DNA of 43,088 nt, taken from assembly GCA_947463325.1 (NCBI GenBank), contig CANHQT010000020.1, positions 1 through 43,088 on the forward strand, written 5' to 3'. How positions within the stretch are numbered: the first letter of the stretch is position 1; every line of letters starts with the position of its first letter. Under the pieces are notes generated by a model. That model worked only from the letters and a program-made list of their open reading frames with translations. It did no database searches and was not told the origin of the DNA. This DNA is from Sphingomonadaceae bacterium (GTDB taxonomy: Bacteria > Pseudomonadota > Alphaproteobacteria > Sphingomonadales > Sphingomonadaceae). A program made the position numbers and the translations under genes. Below are positions 9,535 to 19,002 of this stretch, piece after piece.

Positions 9535-11003
9535 TGATGACTGATTACCGTATCAAGGGCGAAACTGGCGAGTGGGAGGTCGTGATCGGCCTCGAGGTCC
9601 ATGCGCAGGTGACGTCGAACGCCAAGCTTTTCTCGGGCGCGGCGACCGCGTTCGGGGCTGAGCCGAACACGCAGGTCTCCCTCGTCGACGCGGCGATGCC
9701 GGGCATGCTGCCGGTGCCGAACCGCGAGTGCATCCGCCAGGCGGTGCGCACGGGCATGGCGATCGAGGCGCAGATCAACCGCTGGAGCCGGTTTGACCGC
9801 AAGAATTATTTCTATGCGGATTTGCCGCAGGGATACCAGATTTCCCAGCTTTATCATCCGCTTGTCGGCGAAGGCGCGCTGACCATCGAAGCCGACGACA
9901 AGGCCGGGATCGCCGCTGACAAGGTGATCGGCATCGAGCGTATCCATGTCGAGCAGGATGCGGGCAAGCTGATGCATGATCAGCATCCGACAATGTCCTA
10001 TGTCGACTTGAACCGCTCCGGCGTCGCGCTGATGGAAATCGTCAGCCGGCCGGACATGCGCTCGCCGGCAGAGGCCGGGGCGTATTTGAGGAAGCTGCGC
10101 GCCATCCTGCGCTATGTCGGCAGCTGCGACGGCAATATGGAGGAAGGCTCCATGCGCGCCGACGTCAACGTCAGCGTGCGCAAGCCGGGCGACGAATTCG
10201 GCACCCGTACCGAGACGAAGAATGTCAATTCGGTGCGCTTTGTCATGCAGGCCATCGAATATGAGGCACGCCGCCAGGTCGAGGTGCTGGAGAGCGGCGG
10301 GGCGATCGTCCAGGAAACGCGGCTGTTCAACCCGGACAGCGGCACGACGCGGACCATGCGATCAAAGGAAGATGCGCATGATTACCGCTACTTCCCCGAT
10401 CCCGATCTGCTGCCGCTCGAGCTCGATGATGCCTTCCTCGAGGAATGCCGCGCAAGCCTGCCCGAGCTGCCGGACGCCAAGCGCGCCCGCTACGAAGGAC
10501 TGGGGATCAGCGCCTATAATGCCGCTGTATTGACCGCCGAGGTGGAAAGCGCGCGCTGGTTCGATGCGCTGCTCGATGCCGGCGTGGAGGCCAAGGCAGC
10601 GGCCAATTGGGTGACGTCCGAGCTGTTCGGCGCGCTCAATCGCATGGGGCGCGACATCACGGATTCGCCGGTCAGCCCGGCGCAGGCCGCTGAACTGCTG
10701 GCCTTGATCGCCGACGGCACAATTTCTGGCAGCATCGCCAAGCAGGTGTTCGAAAAGATGCTGGAGAGCGGCGATGGCGCCGCCGCCATCGTCGAGCGCG
10801 AAGGCCTGAAACAGGAGAGCGATACCGGCGCGATCGAGGCTGCGGTTGATGCCGTGCTCGCCGCCAATGCCGACAAGGTCGCGGAATATCGCGGCGGCAA
10901 GGAAGCGCTGTTCGGATTCTTTGTCGGCCAGACGATGAAAGCCATGGCCGGCAAGGGCAATCCCAAGCTGGTCAATGAGGTTCTGCGGGCGCGACTTGGC
11001 TGA
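9534..11003 (+). CDS. gatB: Aspartyl/glutamyl-tRNA amidotransferase subunit B
   Basis: The 489-residue tRNA-binding and kinase-like subunit of GatCAB. It activates the mischarged glutamate or aspartate with ATP before amidation. The [17 protein letters not shown] signature is at about residues 18-34, [16 protein letters not shown] near 85, and the [11 protein letters not shown] segment in the middle; the C-terminal 150 residues form the helical YqeY-like tRNA-binding domain ending [11 protein letters not shown]. The start is one of two adjacent ATGs (9534 or 9537) overlapping or touching the gatA TGA. GTG codons further upstream lie inside gatA. Confidence 0.96.
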   Translation: MMTDYRIKGETGEWEVVIGLEVHAQVTSNAKLFSGAATAFGAEPNTQVSLVDAAMPGMLPVPNRECIRQAVRTGMAIEAQINRWSRFDRKNYFYADLPQGYQISQLYHPLVGEGALTIEADDKAGIAADKVIGIERIHVEQDAGKLMHDQHPTMSYVDLNRSGVALMEIVSRPDMRSPAEAGAYLRKLRAILRYVGSCDGNMEEGSMRADVNVSVRKPGDEFGTRTETKNVNSVRFVMQAIEYEARRQVEVLESGGAIVQETRLFNPDSGTTRTMRSKEDAHDYRYFPDPDLLPLELDDAFLEECRASLPELPDAKRARYEGLGISAYNAAVLTAEVESARWFDALLDAGVEAKAAANWVTSELFGALNRMGRDITDSPVSPAQAAELLALIADGTISGSIAKQVFEKMLESGDGAAAIVEREGLKQESDTGAIEAAVDAVLAANADKVAEYRGGKEALFGFFVGQTMKAMAGKGNPKLVNEVLRARLG

Positions 11004-11009
11004 TTTCTG

Positions 11010-11030
11010 CGGCTGCGTGTCGAGCAGCCG
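11010..11030. terminator. Stem-loop between convergent gatB and a small protein gene
   Basis: CGGCTGC (11010-11016) pairs with GCAGCCG (11024-11030) around a 7-base loop. It lies just after the gatB stop and directly against the stop codon of the minus-strand small gene, followed by TTAATT on the plus strand. The T-run is poor, so it may be a weak bidirectional terminator. Confidence 0.4.
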
Positions 11031-11207
11031 TTAATTCAGGTCAGGTGGCACTTCGTCCGGCGATTGGCCCGGCTCGTCATAATCGCCGTTGTCAGGGTTG
11101 ACCGTCGGCTCTGGCGGCACGGGCGTTTCCATGGGATCGCTGGGCAAACGTTCGGGCGGCGATTGCGGCTGGATGATGTCCGGACTGACCGGTGGCGTGG
11201 TGGCCAT
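11031..11207 (-). CDS. Small proline-rich acidic hypothetical protein (58 residues)
   Basis: The protein starts MATTPPVSPDIIQPQSPPER and ends DEVPPDLN; about a quarter of its residues are proline and it is rich in Asp and Glu, so it is probably disordered. There is no signal peptide or membrane segment. I chose the ATG at 11205-11207 because AAGGAG sits ideally upstream; the longer in-frame reading would run back through the tRNA gene. I do not recognise a function. It converges on gatB and is divergent from tRNA-Leu. Confidence 0.7.
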   Translation of the reverse strand: MATTPPVSPDIIQPQSPPERLPSDPMETPVPPEPTVNPDNGDYDEPGQSPDEVPPDLN

Positions 11208-11298
11208 GGCGCTTCTCCTTATGGCACAGAATGGCAGAGCAGCGCATGAAGCGGGCAGGGGTTCCGTCATGCCCGTTGCTTGCGCGGGGCTTCGCCCC

Positions 11299-11326
11299 TT
11301 GCCCTTGGGGCCTTCGCTGTTATAGA
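11299..11326 (+). promoter_or_regulatory. Candidate promoter for tRNA-Leu
   Basis: TTGCCC (11299-11304) and TATAGA (11321-11326) are separated by 16 bases, close to a sigma-70 promoter, followed by a GC-rich stretch typical of stable-RNA start sites. Transcription would begin about 35-40 bases before the tRNA. The same transcript could continue into tig. Confidence 0.45.
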
Positions 11327-11370
11327 GCCGCCCGACCGGCGGACCGCCGAGGCCTCGCAAGGGGCGCAGG

Positions 11371-11455
<85 letters not shown>

Positions 11456-11560
11456 TCCGTCCTTCGGCCCGCCTGCCATGTTCGGCAGCGTCCCGGCCGG
11501 TTGAAACGCATTTCCCCTGCAAATTTTGCAGATCCGAACGAAGAAGGCGCTGTCAAAGCC

Positions 11561-13123
11561 ATGAAGCATGTCGAGACGTTGAATGAGGGCCTGAAGCGTG
11601 CCTACACGCTGACCATCACGGCCAAGGATATCGATGCGCGCATCGATACCGAGCTCAAGGCCATTGCCCCTACTGTCCGCATGCCCGGTTTCCGCCCCGG
11701 AAAGGTGCCGCCGAACCTTGTCCGCAAGATGCACGGCCCCGCGCTCGCGCAGGAAGCGCTGCAGAAGAGCGTGCAGGAAGGCGTCGACACGCTGATGCGC
11801 AAGGAAAAGCTGCGCCCCGCGATGCAGCCTTCGGTCGCGCTGGCCGACGGCTATGAGCCGGGCAAGGATGCCGAAGTCAGTGTCGAGGTCGAAATCCTTC
11901 CCGAAATCGAACTGCCCTCGCTCGATGGCCTGAAGCTTGAGCGCCTGACCGCGCCGGTTGCCGACGCCGATGTCGAGGACCAGGTCAATCGCCTGCTCGG
12001 CCAGTCGCAGCGTTTCGATGATGCCCCCGCCAAGCATAAGGCCGAAACCGGTGATCAGCTGATCATCGATTTCGTCGGCAGCGTTGACGGCGTCGAGTTC
12101 GACGGTGGCAAGGGCGAGGACATGGCCGTCACCATCGGTTCGGGCATGCTGATCCCCGGATTCGAAGACCAGCTGGTCGGCGCCAAGACCGGTGAAGAGC
12201 GCACGATCAACGTGACCTTCCCCGAAGATTATCAGGCCGAGAATCTGAAGGGCAAGCCGGCCCAGTTCGCGATCACCGTAAAGCAGGTGAAGCGCCCCGC
12301 CGCTGCCAAGGCTGATGACGAGTTCGCCAAGCAGCTTGGCCTGCAGAGCATCGATCAGCTGCGCGAGATCCTGAAAGGTCAGGTCGAGCAGGAGCATAAC
12401 GGGCTGACCCGTACCTACATGAAGCGCAAGCTGCTCGATCAGCTCGCCGCCGCGCATGACTTCCCCGTGCCACCGACCATGGTTGAAGCCGAATTCAACC
12501 AGATCTGGCAGCAGCTGGAAGCCGAAGCCGCGCGCGAGCCCGATCCCGCTGCCGCGCGCGAGGAAATCGAGCGCGACCGTGACGATTACCGCGCCATCGC
12601 CGAGCGCCGCGTGCGTCTGGGCCTGCTGCTCTCGGAAATCGGCCAGGCCAACGGCGTCGTCGTCAACAGCCAGGAAATGAACCGGCTGATCGCGCAGGCC
12701 GCACAGCAATATCGCCCGGAAGACCGCCAGCGCTTTGCGGAATATATCCAGAATGAGCCGCTCGCCGCTGCCCAGCTGCGCGCACCGCTGTTCGAAGACA
12801 AGGTTGTCGACTTCCTGTTCGAGAAGGCGGCAATCACCGAGCGCGAAGTGACCCGCGCCGAGCTGGAAGCCGCGATCGAGGCCGATGATGATCATGTCCA
12901 TGGCCCGGGCTGTGGCCATGACCATGACCATGCCCCCGCCAAGGCGAAGAAGCCGGCGGCGAAGAAGGCCGCGGCCAAGGCCGAGGATGCGCCTGCGGCC
13001 AAGGCTCCTGCCAAGAAGGCCGCGCCGAAGAAGGCTGCAGCCGAACCGGCCGCCGAAGCCGCGCCGGCAAAGAAGCCTGCTGCCAAGAAGGCCCCGGCGA
13101 AAAAGGCTGCCAAGGCTGACTGA
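11561..13123 (+). CDS. tig: Trigger factor (ribosome-bound chaperone, peptidyl-prolyl isomerase) with extended basic tail
   Basis: A 520-residue ribosome-docked chaperone, longer than the usual ~430-450. The ribosome-binding signature [14 protein letters not shown] is at about residues 44-57, an FKBP-type domain at about 160-245 ([14 protein letters not shown] and [17 protein letters not shown]), then the helical chaperone arms. After about residue 445 comes a His-rich stretch ([17 protein letters not shown]), then about 60 residues of Lys-Ala-Pro repeats like a histone H1 tail. The chosen ATG (11561) gives the normal N-terminus [16 protein letters not shown]; earlier in-frame codons lie inside the tRNA. 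Followed by clpP and clpX, the usual linkage. Confidence 0.96.
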   Translation: MKHVETLNEGLKRAYTLTITAKDIDARIDTELKAIAPTVRMPGFRPGKVPPNLVRKMHGPALAQEALQKSVQEGVDTLMRKEKLRPAMQPSVALADGYEPGKDAEVSVEVEILPEIELPSLDGLKLERLTAPVADADVEDQVNRLLGQSQRFDDAPAKHKAETGDQLIIDFVGSVDGVEFDGGKGEDMAVTIGSGMLIPGFEDQLVGAKTGEERTINVTFPEDYQAENLKGKPAQFAITVKQVKRPAAAKADDEFAKQLGLQSIDQLREILKGQVEQEHNGLTRTYMKRKLLDQLAAAHDFPVPPTMVEAEFNQIWQQLEAEAAREPDPAAAREEIERDRDDYRAIAERRVRLGLLLSEIGQANGVVVNSQEMNRLIAQAAQQYRPEDRQRFAEYIQNEPLAAAQLRAPLFEDKVVDFLFEKAAITEREVTRAELEAAIEADDDHVHGPGCGHDHDHAPAKAKKPAAKKAAAKAEDAPAAKAPAKKAAPKKAAAEPAAEAAPAKKPAAKKAPAKKAAKAD

Positions 13124-13218
13124 TTTGGGACGAGGGGGTGGACACGCACCCCCTTGAACCCGCGGGCTGCTGGCCCGATGTAGTCGGGCGAGGGCAACAA
13201 CAAGGATATCGCCGCACC

Positions 13219-13854
13219 ATGCACGACCCATTTGACACTATCACCAACGCGCTGGTGCCGATCGTCATCGAACAGTCGAGCCGCGGCGAGCGTAGCTTCG
13301 ACATTTTCTCGCGCCTGCTGCGTGAGCGAATCGTGTTCGTGACCGGCGAGGTCGAAGACCAGATGGCTTCGTTGATCGTCGCCCAGCTGCTGTTCCTCGA
13401 GTCGGAAAACCCGACCAAGGATATCTTCATGTACATCAACTCGCCGGGCGGGGTGGTGACGGCCGGCATGGCGATCCACGATACCATGCAATATATCCGC
13501 CCGCGCGTCGGCACGGTGTGCATTGGTCAGGCAGCGTCGATGGGCAGCTTCCTCCTCGCCAGCGGTGAGCCGGGCATGCGCGTCGCGCTTTCGAACGCGC
13601 GGATCATGGTCCACCAGCCTTCGGGCGGGGCCCGCGGCATGGCTTCCGACATCGAGATCCAGGCCAAGGAAATTCTGCGAATTCGCCGCCGGATGAATGA
13701 CTTGTACGCCAAGTATACCGGGCAGCCGCTCGACAAGATCGAAAAGGCGATGGACCGCGACACCTTCCTCGAAGCCGAGGAGGCCAAGGAATTTGGCCTG
13801 GTCGATCAGGTCTTTGAAAAGCGGCCTGCCGGAACCGAGACAGCGGCTGGTTGA
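13219..13854 (+). CDS. clpP: ATP-dependent Clp protease proteolytic subunit
   Basis: A 211-residue serine peptidase that forms the double heptamer used by ClpX and ClpA. The catalytic triad is present: Ser107 in [11 protein letters not shown], His132 in MVHQPSGG, and Asp181 in MDRDTFL. The [19 protein letters not shown] start is typical, and AAGGA lies 12 bases upstream of the ATG. The gap of 95 bases after tig suggests a promoter or a long shared mRNA. clpX follows after 164 bases that contain one hairpin. Confidence 0.97.
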   Translation: MHDPFDTITNALVPIVIEQSSRGERSFDIFSRLLRERIVFVTGEVEDQMASLIVAQLLFLESENPTKDIFMYINSPGGVVTAGMAIHDTMQYIRPRVGTVCIGQAASMGSFLLASGEPGMRVALSNARIMVHQPSGGARGMASDIEIQAKEILRIRRRMNDLYAKYTGQPLDKIEKAMDRDTFLEAEEAKEFGLVDQVFEKRPAGTETAAG

Positions 13855-13959
13855 TTGCCGGTTGGCCCAAAGTAGCGGAGCATTGGGGCGAAGCAGGGCG
13901 CGACAACTGTCCCGTTTAACCCCGAATGTTCACCCAATTGTCTTGTTGTAATATGCCCG

Positions 13960-13980
13960 ACCGCCCTTAGGATGGGCGGT
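13960..13980. other. Stem-loop between clpP and clpX
   Basis: ACCGCCC (13960-13966) and GGGCGGT (13974-13980) pair around TTAGGAT. No T-run follows, so it is not a clear terminator; it may shape or process the clpP-clpX mRNA. It is preceded by an AT-rich segment (TTGTAATAT, about 13945-13954) that could belong to a clpX promoter, but no convincing -35/-10 pair was found. Confidence 0.4.
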
Positions 13981-14018
13981 TGACGGCCTATTTGCCCAAC
14001 TGCGGACGAAAATCGATC

Positions 14019-15290
14019 ATGGCGAAGCTCGGTGCTCCCGACTCCAAATCCACGCTCTACTGCAGCTTCTGCGGCAAATCCCAGCATGAGGTACGCAAGC
14101 TGATCGCCGGCCCGACGGTGTTCATCTGTGACGAATGCGTCGAGCTGTGCAACGACATCATCCGCGAGGAAGCGAAGGGCGCGGCCCCGGCTCGCAAGGG
14201 CGGGGGCGTGCCTTCACCCCGCGAAATCTGTGACGTGCTCGACGATTATGTGATCGGCCAGTTCGCGGCCAAGCGCGTCCTCTCGGTCGCGGTACACAAC
14301 CATTATAAGCGCCTCAACCATTCGGGTAAGGGCGAGGATGTCGAACTGGCGAAGTCGAACATCCTGCTCGTCGGCCCGACCGGTTGCGGCAAGACGCTGC
14401 TGGCCCAGACGCTGGCGCGCACCTTTGACGTGCCCTTCACCATGGCCGATGCCACGACGCTGACCGAGGCCGGCTATGTGGGTGAGGATGTCGAGAACAT
14501 CATCCTCAAGCTGCTCCAAGCGGCTGATTATAATGTCGAAAAGGCACAGCGCGGCATCGTTTACATCGACGAGATCGATAAGATTTCGCGGAAAGCCGAG
14601 AATCCGTCGATCACCCGTGACGTTTCGGGCGAGGGCGTGCAGCAGGCGCTGCTCAAGATGATGGAAGGCACCATCGCCAGCGTGCCGCCGCAGGGTGGCC
14701 GCAAGCATCCCCAGCAGGAATTCCTGCAGGTGGACACGACCAACATCCTGTTCATCTGCGGCGGCGCCTTTGCCGGTCTGGAAAAGATCATCGGTGACCG
14801 GTTGCAGGGCAAATCGATCGGCTTTGGCGCGCATGTCTCCAACCCGGAGGAGCGCCGCACCGGCGAAGTGCTCAAGAATGTCGAGCCTGAGGATCTGCTG
14901 AAGTTCGGCCTCATCCCCGAATTCGTCGGCCGTTTGCCGGTCATCGCGACGCTCGAGGATCTCGACGAACCGGCGCTGGTCAAGATTCTCGCCGAGCCCA
15001 AGAATGCCTTGGTGAAACAGTATCGTAAGCTGTTCGAGCTCGAGGATGTCGGCCTGACTTTCACCGACGATGCGTTGAGCGCGATTGCGCGTAAGGCGAT
15101 CAGCCGCAAGACTGGCGCACGCGGTCTGCGTTCGATTGTCGAGGCGATCCTGCTCGACACGATGTTCGATTTGCCCCAGCTCGATGGGGTGAGCGAAGTG
15201 GTGATCGATCGTGATGTCGTCGAAGGTCGAAAAGAGCCGATTCGGGTCTTTGCCGAGAGCAAGCGGGCGGAGACTGGCGACGCGGCCTGA
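14019..15290 (+). CDS. clpX: ATP-dependent Clp protease ATP-binding subunit ClpX
   Basis: A 423-residue AAA+ unfoldase that feeds substrates to ClpP. In order: an N-terminal zinc domain (CSFC near residue 15 and CDEC near 40), Walker A GPTGCGKT near 117, the pore motif GYVGED, Walker B IVYIDEID, the RKH-like loop in [10 protein letters not shown], and the C-terminal small domain with [14 protein letters not shown]. The ATG at 14019 gives [15 protein letters not shown], the family's usual start; the longer reading adds 13 unrelated residues. In alphaproteobacteria ClpXP drives regulated proteolysis, including of cell-cycle factors. Confidence 0.98.
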   Translation: MAKLGAPDSKSTLYCSFCGKSQHEVRKLIAGPTVFICDECVELCNDIIREEAKGAAPARKGGGVPSPREICDVLDDYVIGQFAAKRVLSVAVHNHYKRLNHSGKGEDVELAKSNILLVGPTGCGKTLLAQTLARTFDVPFTMADATTLTEAGYVGEDVENIILKLLQAADYNVEKAQRGIVYIDEIDKISRKAENPSITRDVSGEGVQQALLKMMEGTIASVPPQGGRKHPQQEFLQVDTTNILFICGGAFAGLEKIIGDRLQGKSIGFGAHVSNPEERRTGEVLKNVEPEDLLKFGLIPEFVGRLPVIATLEDLDEPALVKILAEPKNALVKQYRKLFELEDVGLTFTDDALSAIARKAISRKTGARGLRSIVEAILLDTMFDLPQLDGVSEVVIDRDVVEGRKEPIRVFAESKRAETGDAA

Positions 15291-15339
15291 GTGCCCGCGC
15301 TGAATCTTTGAAACTGTGACATTTTTGCACCGCAACAAA

Positions 15340-15377
15340 GCGGCGGAATCGTGCGGGATTCCGTCGCTTTCTGCCTT
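15340..15377 (+). terminator. Probable rho-independent terminator of clpX
   Basis: GCGGCGGAATC (15340-15350) pairs with GATTCCGTCGC (15357-15367), 11 pairs with one G-U, around a six-base loop, followed by TTTCTGCCTT. It lies 50 bases after the clpX stop. Confidence 0.6.
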
Positions 15378-15630
15378 ATGGCTTGCGACTACGGACCAGC
15401 AGGCCGGATGACGTGCGTTGAAAGGCGCGCTAGGGGCCGCGCTGTAAAAATTCGGACACAATGCAACGGCATTGCGCCCGGGTTACCGGATATCCGCACG
15501 ACGAGAGGGTGAGTTCACCGACGCGGAACCGGGCAGTTCGATACCGGACAGGCTTTGCCTCCCCGCAAGGAGGCATGGTCGGGCCGGCTTTTAGCTATCA
15601 GTTGCATTCAGCCGATCAGGGGTGACCAAC
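15378..15630 (+). promoter_or_regulatory. Gene-free leader region of the TonB-dependent receptor
   Basis: About 250 bases without a convincing gene precede the receptor. A small hairpin CAATGC/GCATTG lies at 15459-15474. A TTGAAA at 15418 with TGTAAA about 19 bases on is a weak promoter candidate. If transcription starts there the untranslated leader is about 180 bases. I could not match it to a known riboswitch. Confidence 0.35.
15556..15575 (+). promoter_or_regulatory. Leader hairpin enclosing an AGGAGG-like sequence
   Basis: TGCCTCC (15556-15562) pairs perfectly with GGAGGCA (15569-15575) around CCGCAA. The 3' arm contains GGAGG but lies 55 bases before the receptor start codon, which has its own GGGGTGA, so it is more likely a stability or regulatory element than the ribosome-binding site. 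Confidence 0.35.
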
Positions 15631-18600
15631 ATGAACTTCCGTTACTATCTCGCCGCCAGCGTTGCCGGCCTGTCGATGGCAACCGCCATCGCAACGCCCG
15701 CCGCTGCGCAGGAAACGACCTCGGCCGTCCGCGGCACCGTCGAAGCCGATGGTGCTTCGGTTGCTGGTGCTCAGGTCGTTGTTGTTCATGAGCCTTCGGG
15801 TACAACCTTCACGACCACCACGGGTTCCGACGGCACCTTTGCCGCCAACGGCCTCCGCGTGGGCGGCCCCTACTCCGTGACGGTTGATGCTGCAGGTTAT
15901 GAAACGTCAACGGTCACCGATCTGTTCCTGCAGGCTGGTCAGCCGTTCCGCCTGCCGATCACGCTTCAGGTCACCAGCGACATCGTTGTGACCGCTGCGA
16001 ATCTGGGCGGTGCGCTTGAAACTTCGAACGGCCCGATCACCGCGCTCGGCCGTGCAGAGATTGACGGCGTTGCCTCGATCAACCGCGACATCCGCGACCT
16101 TGCCCGCCGCGATCCGCTGGTCACCATGGACCTTTCGAACTCGCGCACCATCGAAGTTGCCGGCAATAACGGCCGCCTCAACCGTTTCTCGGTCGACGGC
16201 GTTCAGTTCTCCGACGATTTCGGCCTGAACAACGGCGGTCTGCCGACCTCGCGCGGCCCTGTGCCGTTCGACGCGATCGAGCAGTTCTCGGTCAAGACCG
16301 CTCCGTTCGACATTTCGGAAGGTGATTTCCAGGGCGGCGCGATCAACGTCGTGCTCGGTTCGGGTACCAACCGCTTCCGCGGCCGTGCCTTCTATACCTA
16401 CACCGACGACAGCCTGACGGGTAACCTGACCCGCGGTGTGCCGGTGAACCTCGAGTTCGACAGCACGCAATATGGTGCGACGCTCTCTGGCCCGATCCTT
16501 CGTGACCGTCTATTCTTCATGGTGAGCTATGAGCGCACGAATGAAACCGATCCGTTTGACGATGGTGTCGGCGCCGGTTTCGCCAACCAGATCCCCAACC
16601 TGACGCAGGCGCAGATCGATAACGTCAGCAGTATCGCGCGCACCATCTATGGTTATGACACGCTGGGCCAGATCCAGAATGCCACCGAGCAGGACGAAAA
16701 GCTGGTCGTCAAGCTGGACGCCAACCTGACCGACGATCACCGTGCGTCGCTGACCTACATCCGCAACGTCGGCAACCAGCAGTTCCAGCAGAACACCTCC
16801 AACTCGCTGAACTCGCCGGGTCTCGGCCTGTTCTCGAACGGTTACGAGCTGACCGAAGAGGTCAATTCGGGCGTGTTCCAGCTGAACTCGACCTGGTCGG
16901 ACAATTTCTCGACCGAATTGCGCGTTTCCTATCGCGACTATAACCGCGGTCAGGATCCGTTCGGCGGTCGCGCTTTCGGCCAGTTCCAGGTCTGCCTCGA
17001 CGCGGTGCAGGTTGGCAGCTTTACAGCATGTTCGGCTGGCGTTCCGACCATCACCTTTGGTCCGGACGTTTCGCGTCATTCCAACAAGCTGAACACCGAG
17101 AACCTGTCGGCGGACTTCACTGCCCGTCTTGAAGTCGGCGATCACAGCCTGCGCTTCATCCTCGGCTATACCGACATCAACGTGTTCAACCTGTTCCTCC
17201 AGCGTTCGCTCGGCGACTGGTATTTTGACTCGGTCGCTGATTTCCAGGCCCGCCGGGCCGGCCGTCTGCGTTACGGCAATGCTGTTCCGAGCCTGAATCC
17301 GAACAATGCAGGCGCAAGCTTCGGAACGCAGAACTGGACCGTCGGCATTCAGGACGACTGGCAGGTAACGGATGACCTTCAGCTCTCGTTGGGTCTGCGT
17401 TACGACCTGTTCAACAACGACAATTATCCGCCGCTCAACCAGAACTTCGTGGACCGTTATGGCTTCTCGAACCGCAACACCTTCTCGGGTGTGGGCGTGT
17501 TCCAGCCGCGCTTCGGCTTCAACTGGCAGGCGACTGACCGGTTGATCGTCCGCGGCGGCGTCGGCGTCTTCGCTGGCGGTACGCCGGACGTGTTCGTTTC
17601 GAACAGCTTCTCGAACACCGGTCTGCTGACCAACGCCATCGACCTGCAGCGCAACACCACAGCATCGGGTTGTAACGCCCCGACCACCAGCCTGTCCGCC
17701 GCACAGCAGCTCGCGCTGTGCAACGCGGCACTGGTTGGCGTTGCCGGATCGAGCATTGCTGGCGAAGTGAACAGCTTCCTTGCAACGAACATTGCGGCGC
17801 TGGCACAGGCCCCGACCAACGCGATCGACCCGAACCTCGACATCGCCCACCGTCTGCGTGCGGCCCTGTCGTTCGACTATGATGCCGATCTCGGCTTCCT
17901 GGGTGATGGCTGGCTGTTCGGCGCGCAGATCCTCTATGACGAGAATATGCGCGGTTACACCTGGACCGACATCCGTTCGGTTGCGGTTGGCACGCTGCCT
18001 GACGGTCGTACTCGCTACGGCCCGTTCGCTGGTACAGCGACCACCAACCAGGACCTGTTGATGACCAACTCGACGCGCGGCCGCGGCTATTTCGCCTCGG
18101 TTCGTTTCGAGCGTCGTTTCGACTTCGGCCTGACCATCGACGGCAGCTACACCCGTTCGAACGTGCGTGACGAAGGCGGCCTGACTTCGGCCACCGCCGG
18201 CTCGCTCTATTCGAACAACGCGTTCCTTGACCCGAACTTCGCCGCTTACGGCCGCTCGATCTACGAGATCCGTGACCAGTGGAAGTTCGGCATCGATCAG
18301 CGTTTTGCCCTGTTCGGTGACTATGACACGCGCGTGACCCTGTTCGGTGAATATCGTTCGGGCCGTCCGTTCAGCTTCACCATGACTGACAATGGCGCTG
18401 GCCGTTCAAGCGTGTTTGGCACCGTCGGCAACCTCAGCCGCCAGCTGCTCTATGTTCCGACGCTGAATGACACCCGCGTCAGCTTCGATAGCGCGACGAC
18501 GGAAGCTGCGTTCAACGCTCTGGTTGCCAACAATGGTCTGGAGCGGTTCCGTGGCCGCATCGTGCCGAAGAACAGCAACAAGTCGCCGGACGTCTTCCGC

Positions 18601-18933
18601 ATCGACCTGCGTCTGTCGCAGGAAGTTCCGGCTTTCTTCGGCAATGGCCGCTTCACCGTGTTTGCGGACATCGAAAATGTGCTGAACCTGATCGATCGTG
18701 ATTGGGGTGCGCTGCGTCAGGTCGGCTTCCCGCAGACGGCTTCGGCAGTTCTGGTCCAGTGCCTGAGCGCGGCGGTTCCGACCGGTACCGCTCCGACCTC
18801 GGCGCAGATCGCAACCTCGACCGCTCAGCCCTGCGCTCAGTATCGCTTCAGCAGCGTTCGCGAGCCGCAGTTCAACCTGGTGACCCGCCAGTCGCTGTAC
18901 GGCATCCGCGTCGGCGTACGCTTCAGCTTCTGA
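15631..18933 (+). CDS. Oar-like TonB-dependent outer-membrane receptor with carboxypeptidase-regulatory domain
   Basis: About 1100 residues. A signal peptide (MNFRYYLAASVAGLSMATAI, cut near AAAQE) leads to a carboxypeptidase-regulatory-like beta domain (about residues 30-115), a TonB-box-like SDIVVTA, a plug domain (SNGPITALGRAEIDG to about 245) and a large beta-barrel ending in the outer-membrane phenylalanine (VGVRFSF). This order matches Oar-type receptors, common in sphingomonads and myxobacteria. The ligand cannot be told from sequence; no transport or degradation genes are next to it. The start at 15631 has GGGGTGA at good spacing; an in-frame GTG at 15622 would add three residues. It is flanked by its own leader and terminator, so it is probably a single-gene transcript. 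Confidence 0.93.
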   Translation: MNFRYYLAASVAGLSMATAIATPAAAQETTSAVRGTVEADGASVAGAQVVVVHEPSGTTFTTTTGSDGTFAANGLRVGGPYSVTVDAAGYETSTVTDLFLQAGQPFRLPITLQVTSDIVVTAANLGGALETSNGPITALGRAEIDGVASINRDIRDLARRDPLVTMDLSNSRTIEVAGNNGRLNRFSVDGVQFSDDFGLNNGGLPTSRGPVPFDAIEQFSVKTAPFDISEGDFQGGAINVVLGSGTNRFRGRAFYTYTDDSLTGNLTRGVPVNLEFDSTQYGATLSGPILRDRLFFMVSYERTNETDPFDDGVGAGFANQIPNLTQAQIDNVSSIARTIYGYDTLGQIQNATEQDEKLVVKLDANLTDDHRASLTYIRNVGNQQFQQNTSNSLNSPGLGLFSNGYELTEEVNSGVFQLNSTWSDNFSTELRVSYRDYNRGQDPFGGRAFGQFQVCLDAVQVGSFTACSAGVPTITFGPDVSRHSNKLNTENLSADFTARLEVGDHSLRFILGYTDINVFNLFLQRSLGDWYFDSVADFQARRAGRLRYGNAVPSLNPNNAGASFGTQNWTVGIQDDWQVTDDLQLSLGLRYDLFNNDNYPPLNQNFVDRYGFSNRNTFSGVGVFQPRFGFNWQATDRLIVRGGVGVFAGGTPDVFVSNSFSNTGLLTNAIDLQRNTTASGCNAPTTSLSAAQQLALCNAALVGVAGSSIAGEVNSFLATNIAALAQAPTNAIDPNLDIAHRLRAALSFDYDADLGFLGDGWLFGAQILYDENMRGYTWTDIRSVAVGTLPDGRTRYGPFAGTATTNQDLLMTNSTRGRGYFASVRFERRFDFGLTIDGSYTRSNVRDEGGLTSATAGSLYSNNAFLDPNFAAYGRSIYEIRDQWKFGIDQRFALFGDYDTRVTLFGEYRSGRPFSFTMTDNGAGRSSVFGTVGNLSRQLLYVPTLNDTRVSFDSATTEAAFNALVANNGLERFRGRIVPKNSNKSPDVFRIDLRLSQEVPAFFGNGRFTVFADIENVLNLIDRDWGALRQVGFPQTASAVLVQCLSAAVPTGTAPTSAQIATSTAQPCAQYRFSSVREPQFNLVTRQSLYGIRVGVRFSF

Positions 18934-18955
18934 TCGGACGGTTAGCCAAAGAAAG

Positions 18956-18992
18956 GGGCGCGGCGACTGCGGTCGCCGCGCCCTTTTTCTTT
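18956..18992 (+). terminator. Strong rho-independent terminator after the TonB-dependent receptor
   Basis: A perfect 12-bp stem, GGGCGCGGCGAC (18956-18967) with GTCGCCGCGCCC (18972-18983), four-base loop, then TTTTTCTTT. It ends 10 bases before the convergent mtgA stop. Confidence 0.9.
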
Positions 18993-19002
18993 GTGCGGTC
19001 CG

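Noticed and set aside
14214..15461. A 415-codon minus-strand frame opposite clpX
   Set aside because: clpX has all AAA+ and zinc motifs in the plus frame; the opposite frame is a shadow.
16510..17850. A 446-codon minus-strand frame inside the TonB-dependent receptor gene
   Set aside because: Antisense shadow of a well-supported coding sequence; composition follows third-position bias of the real gene.
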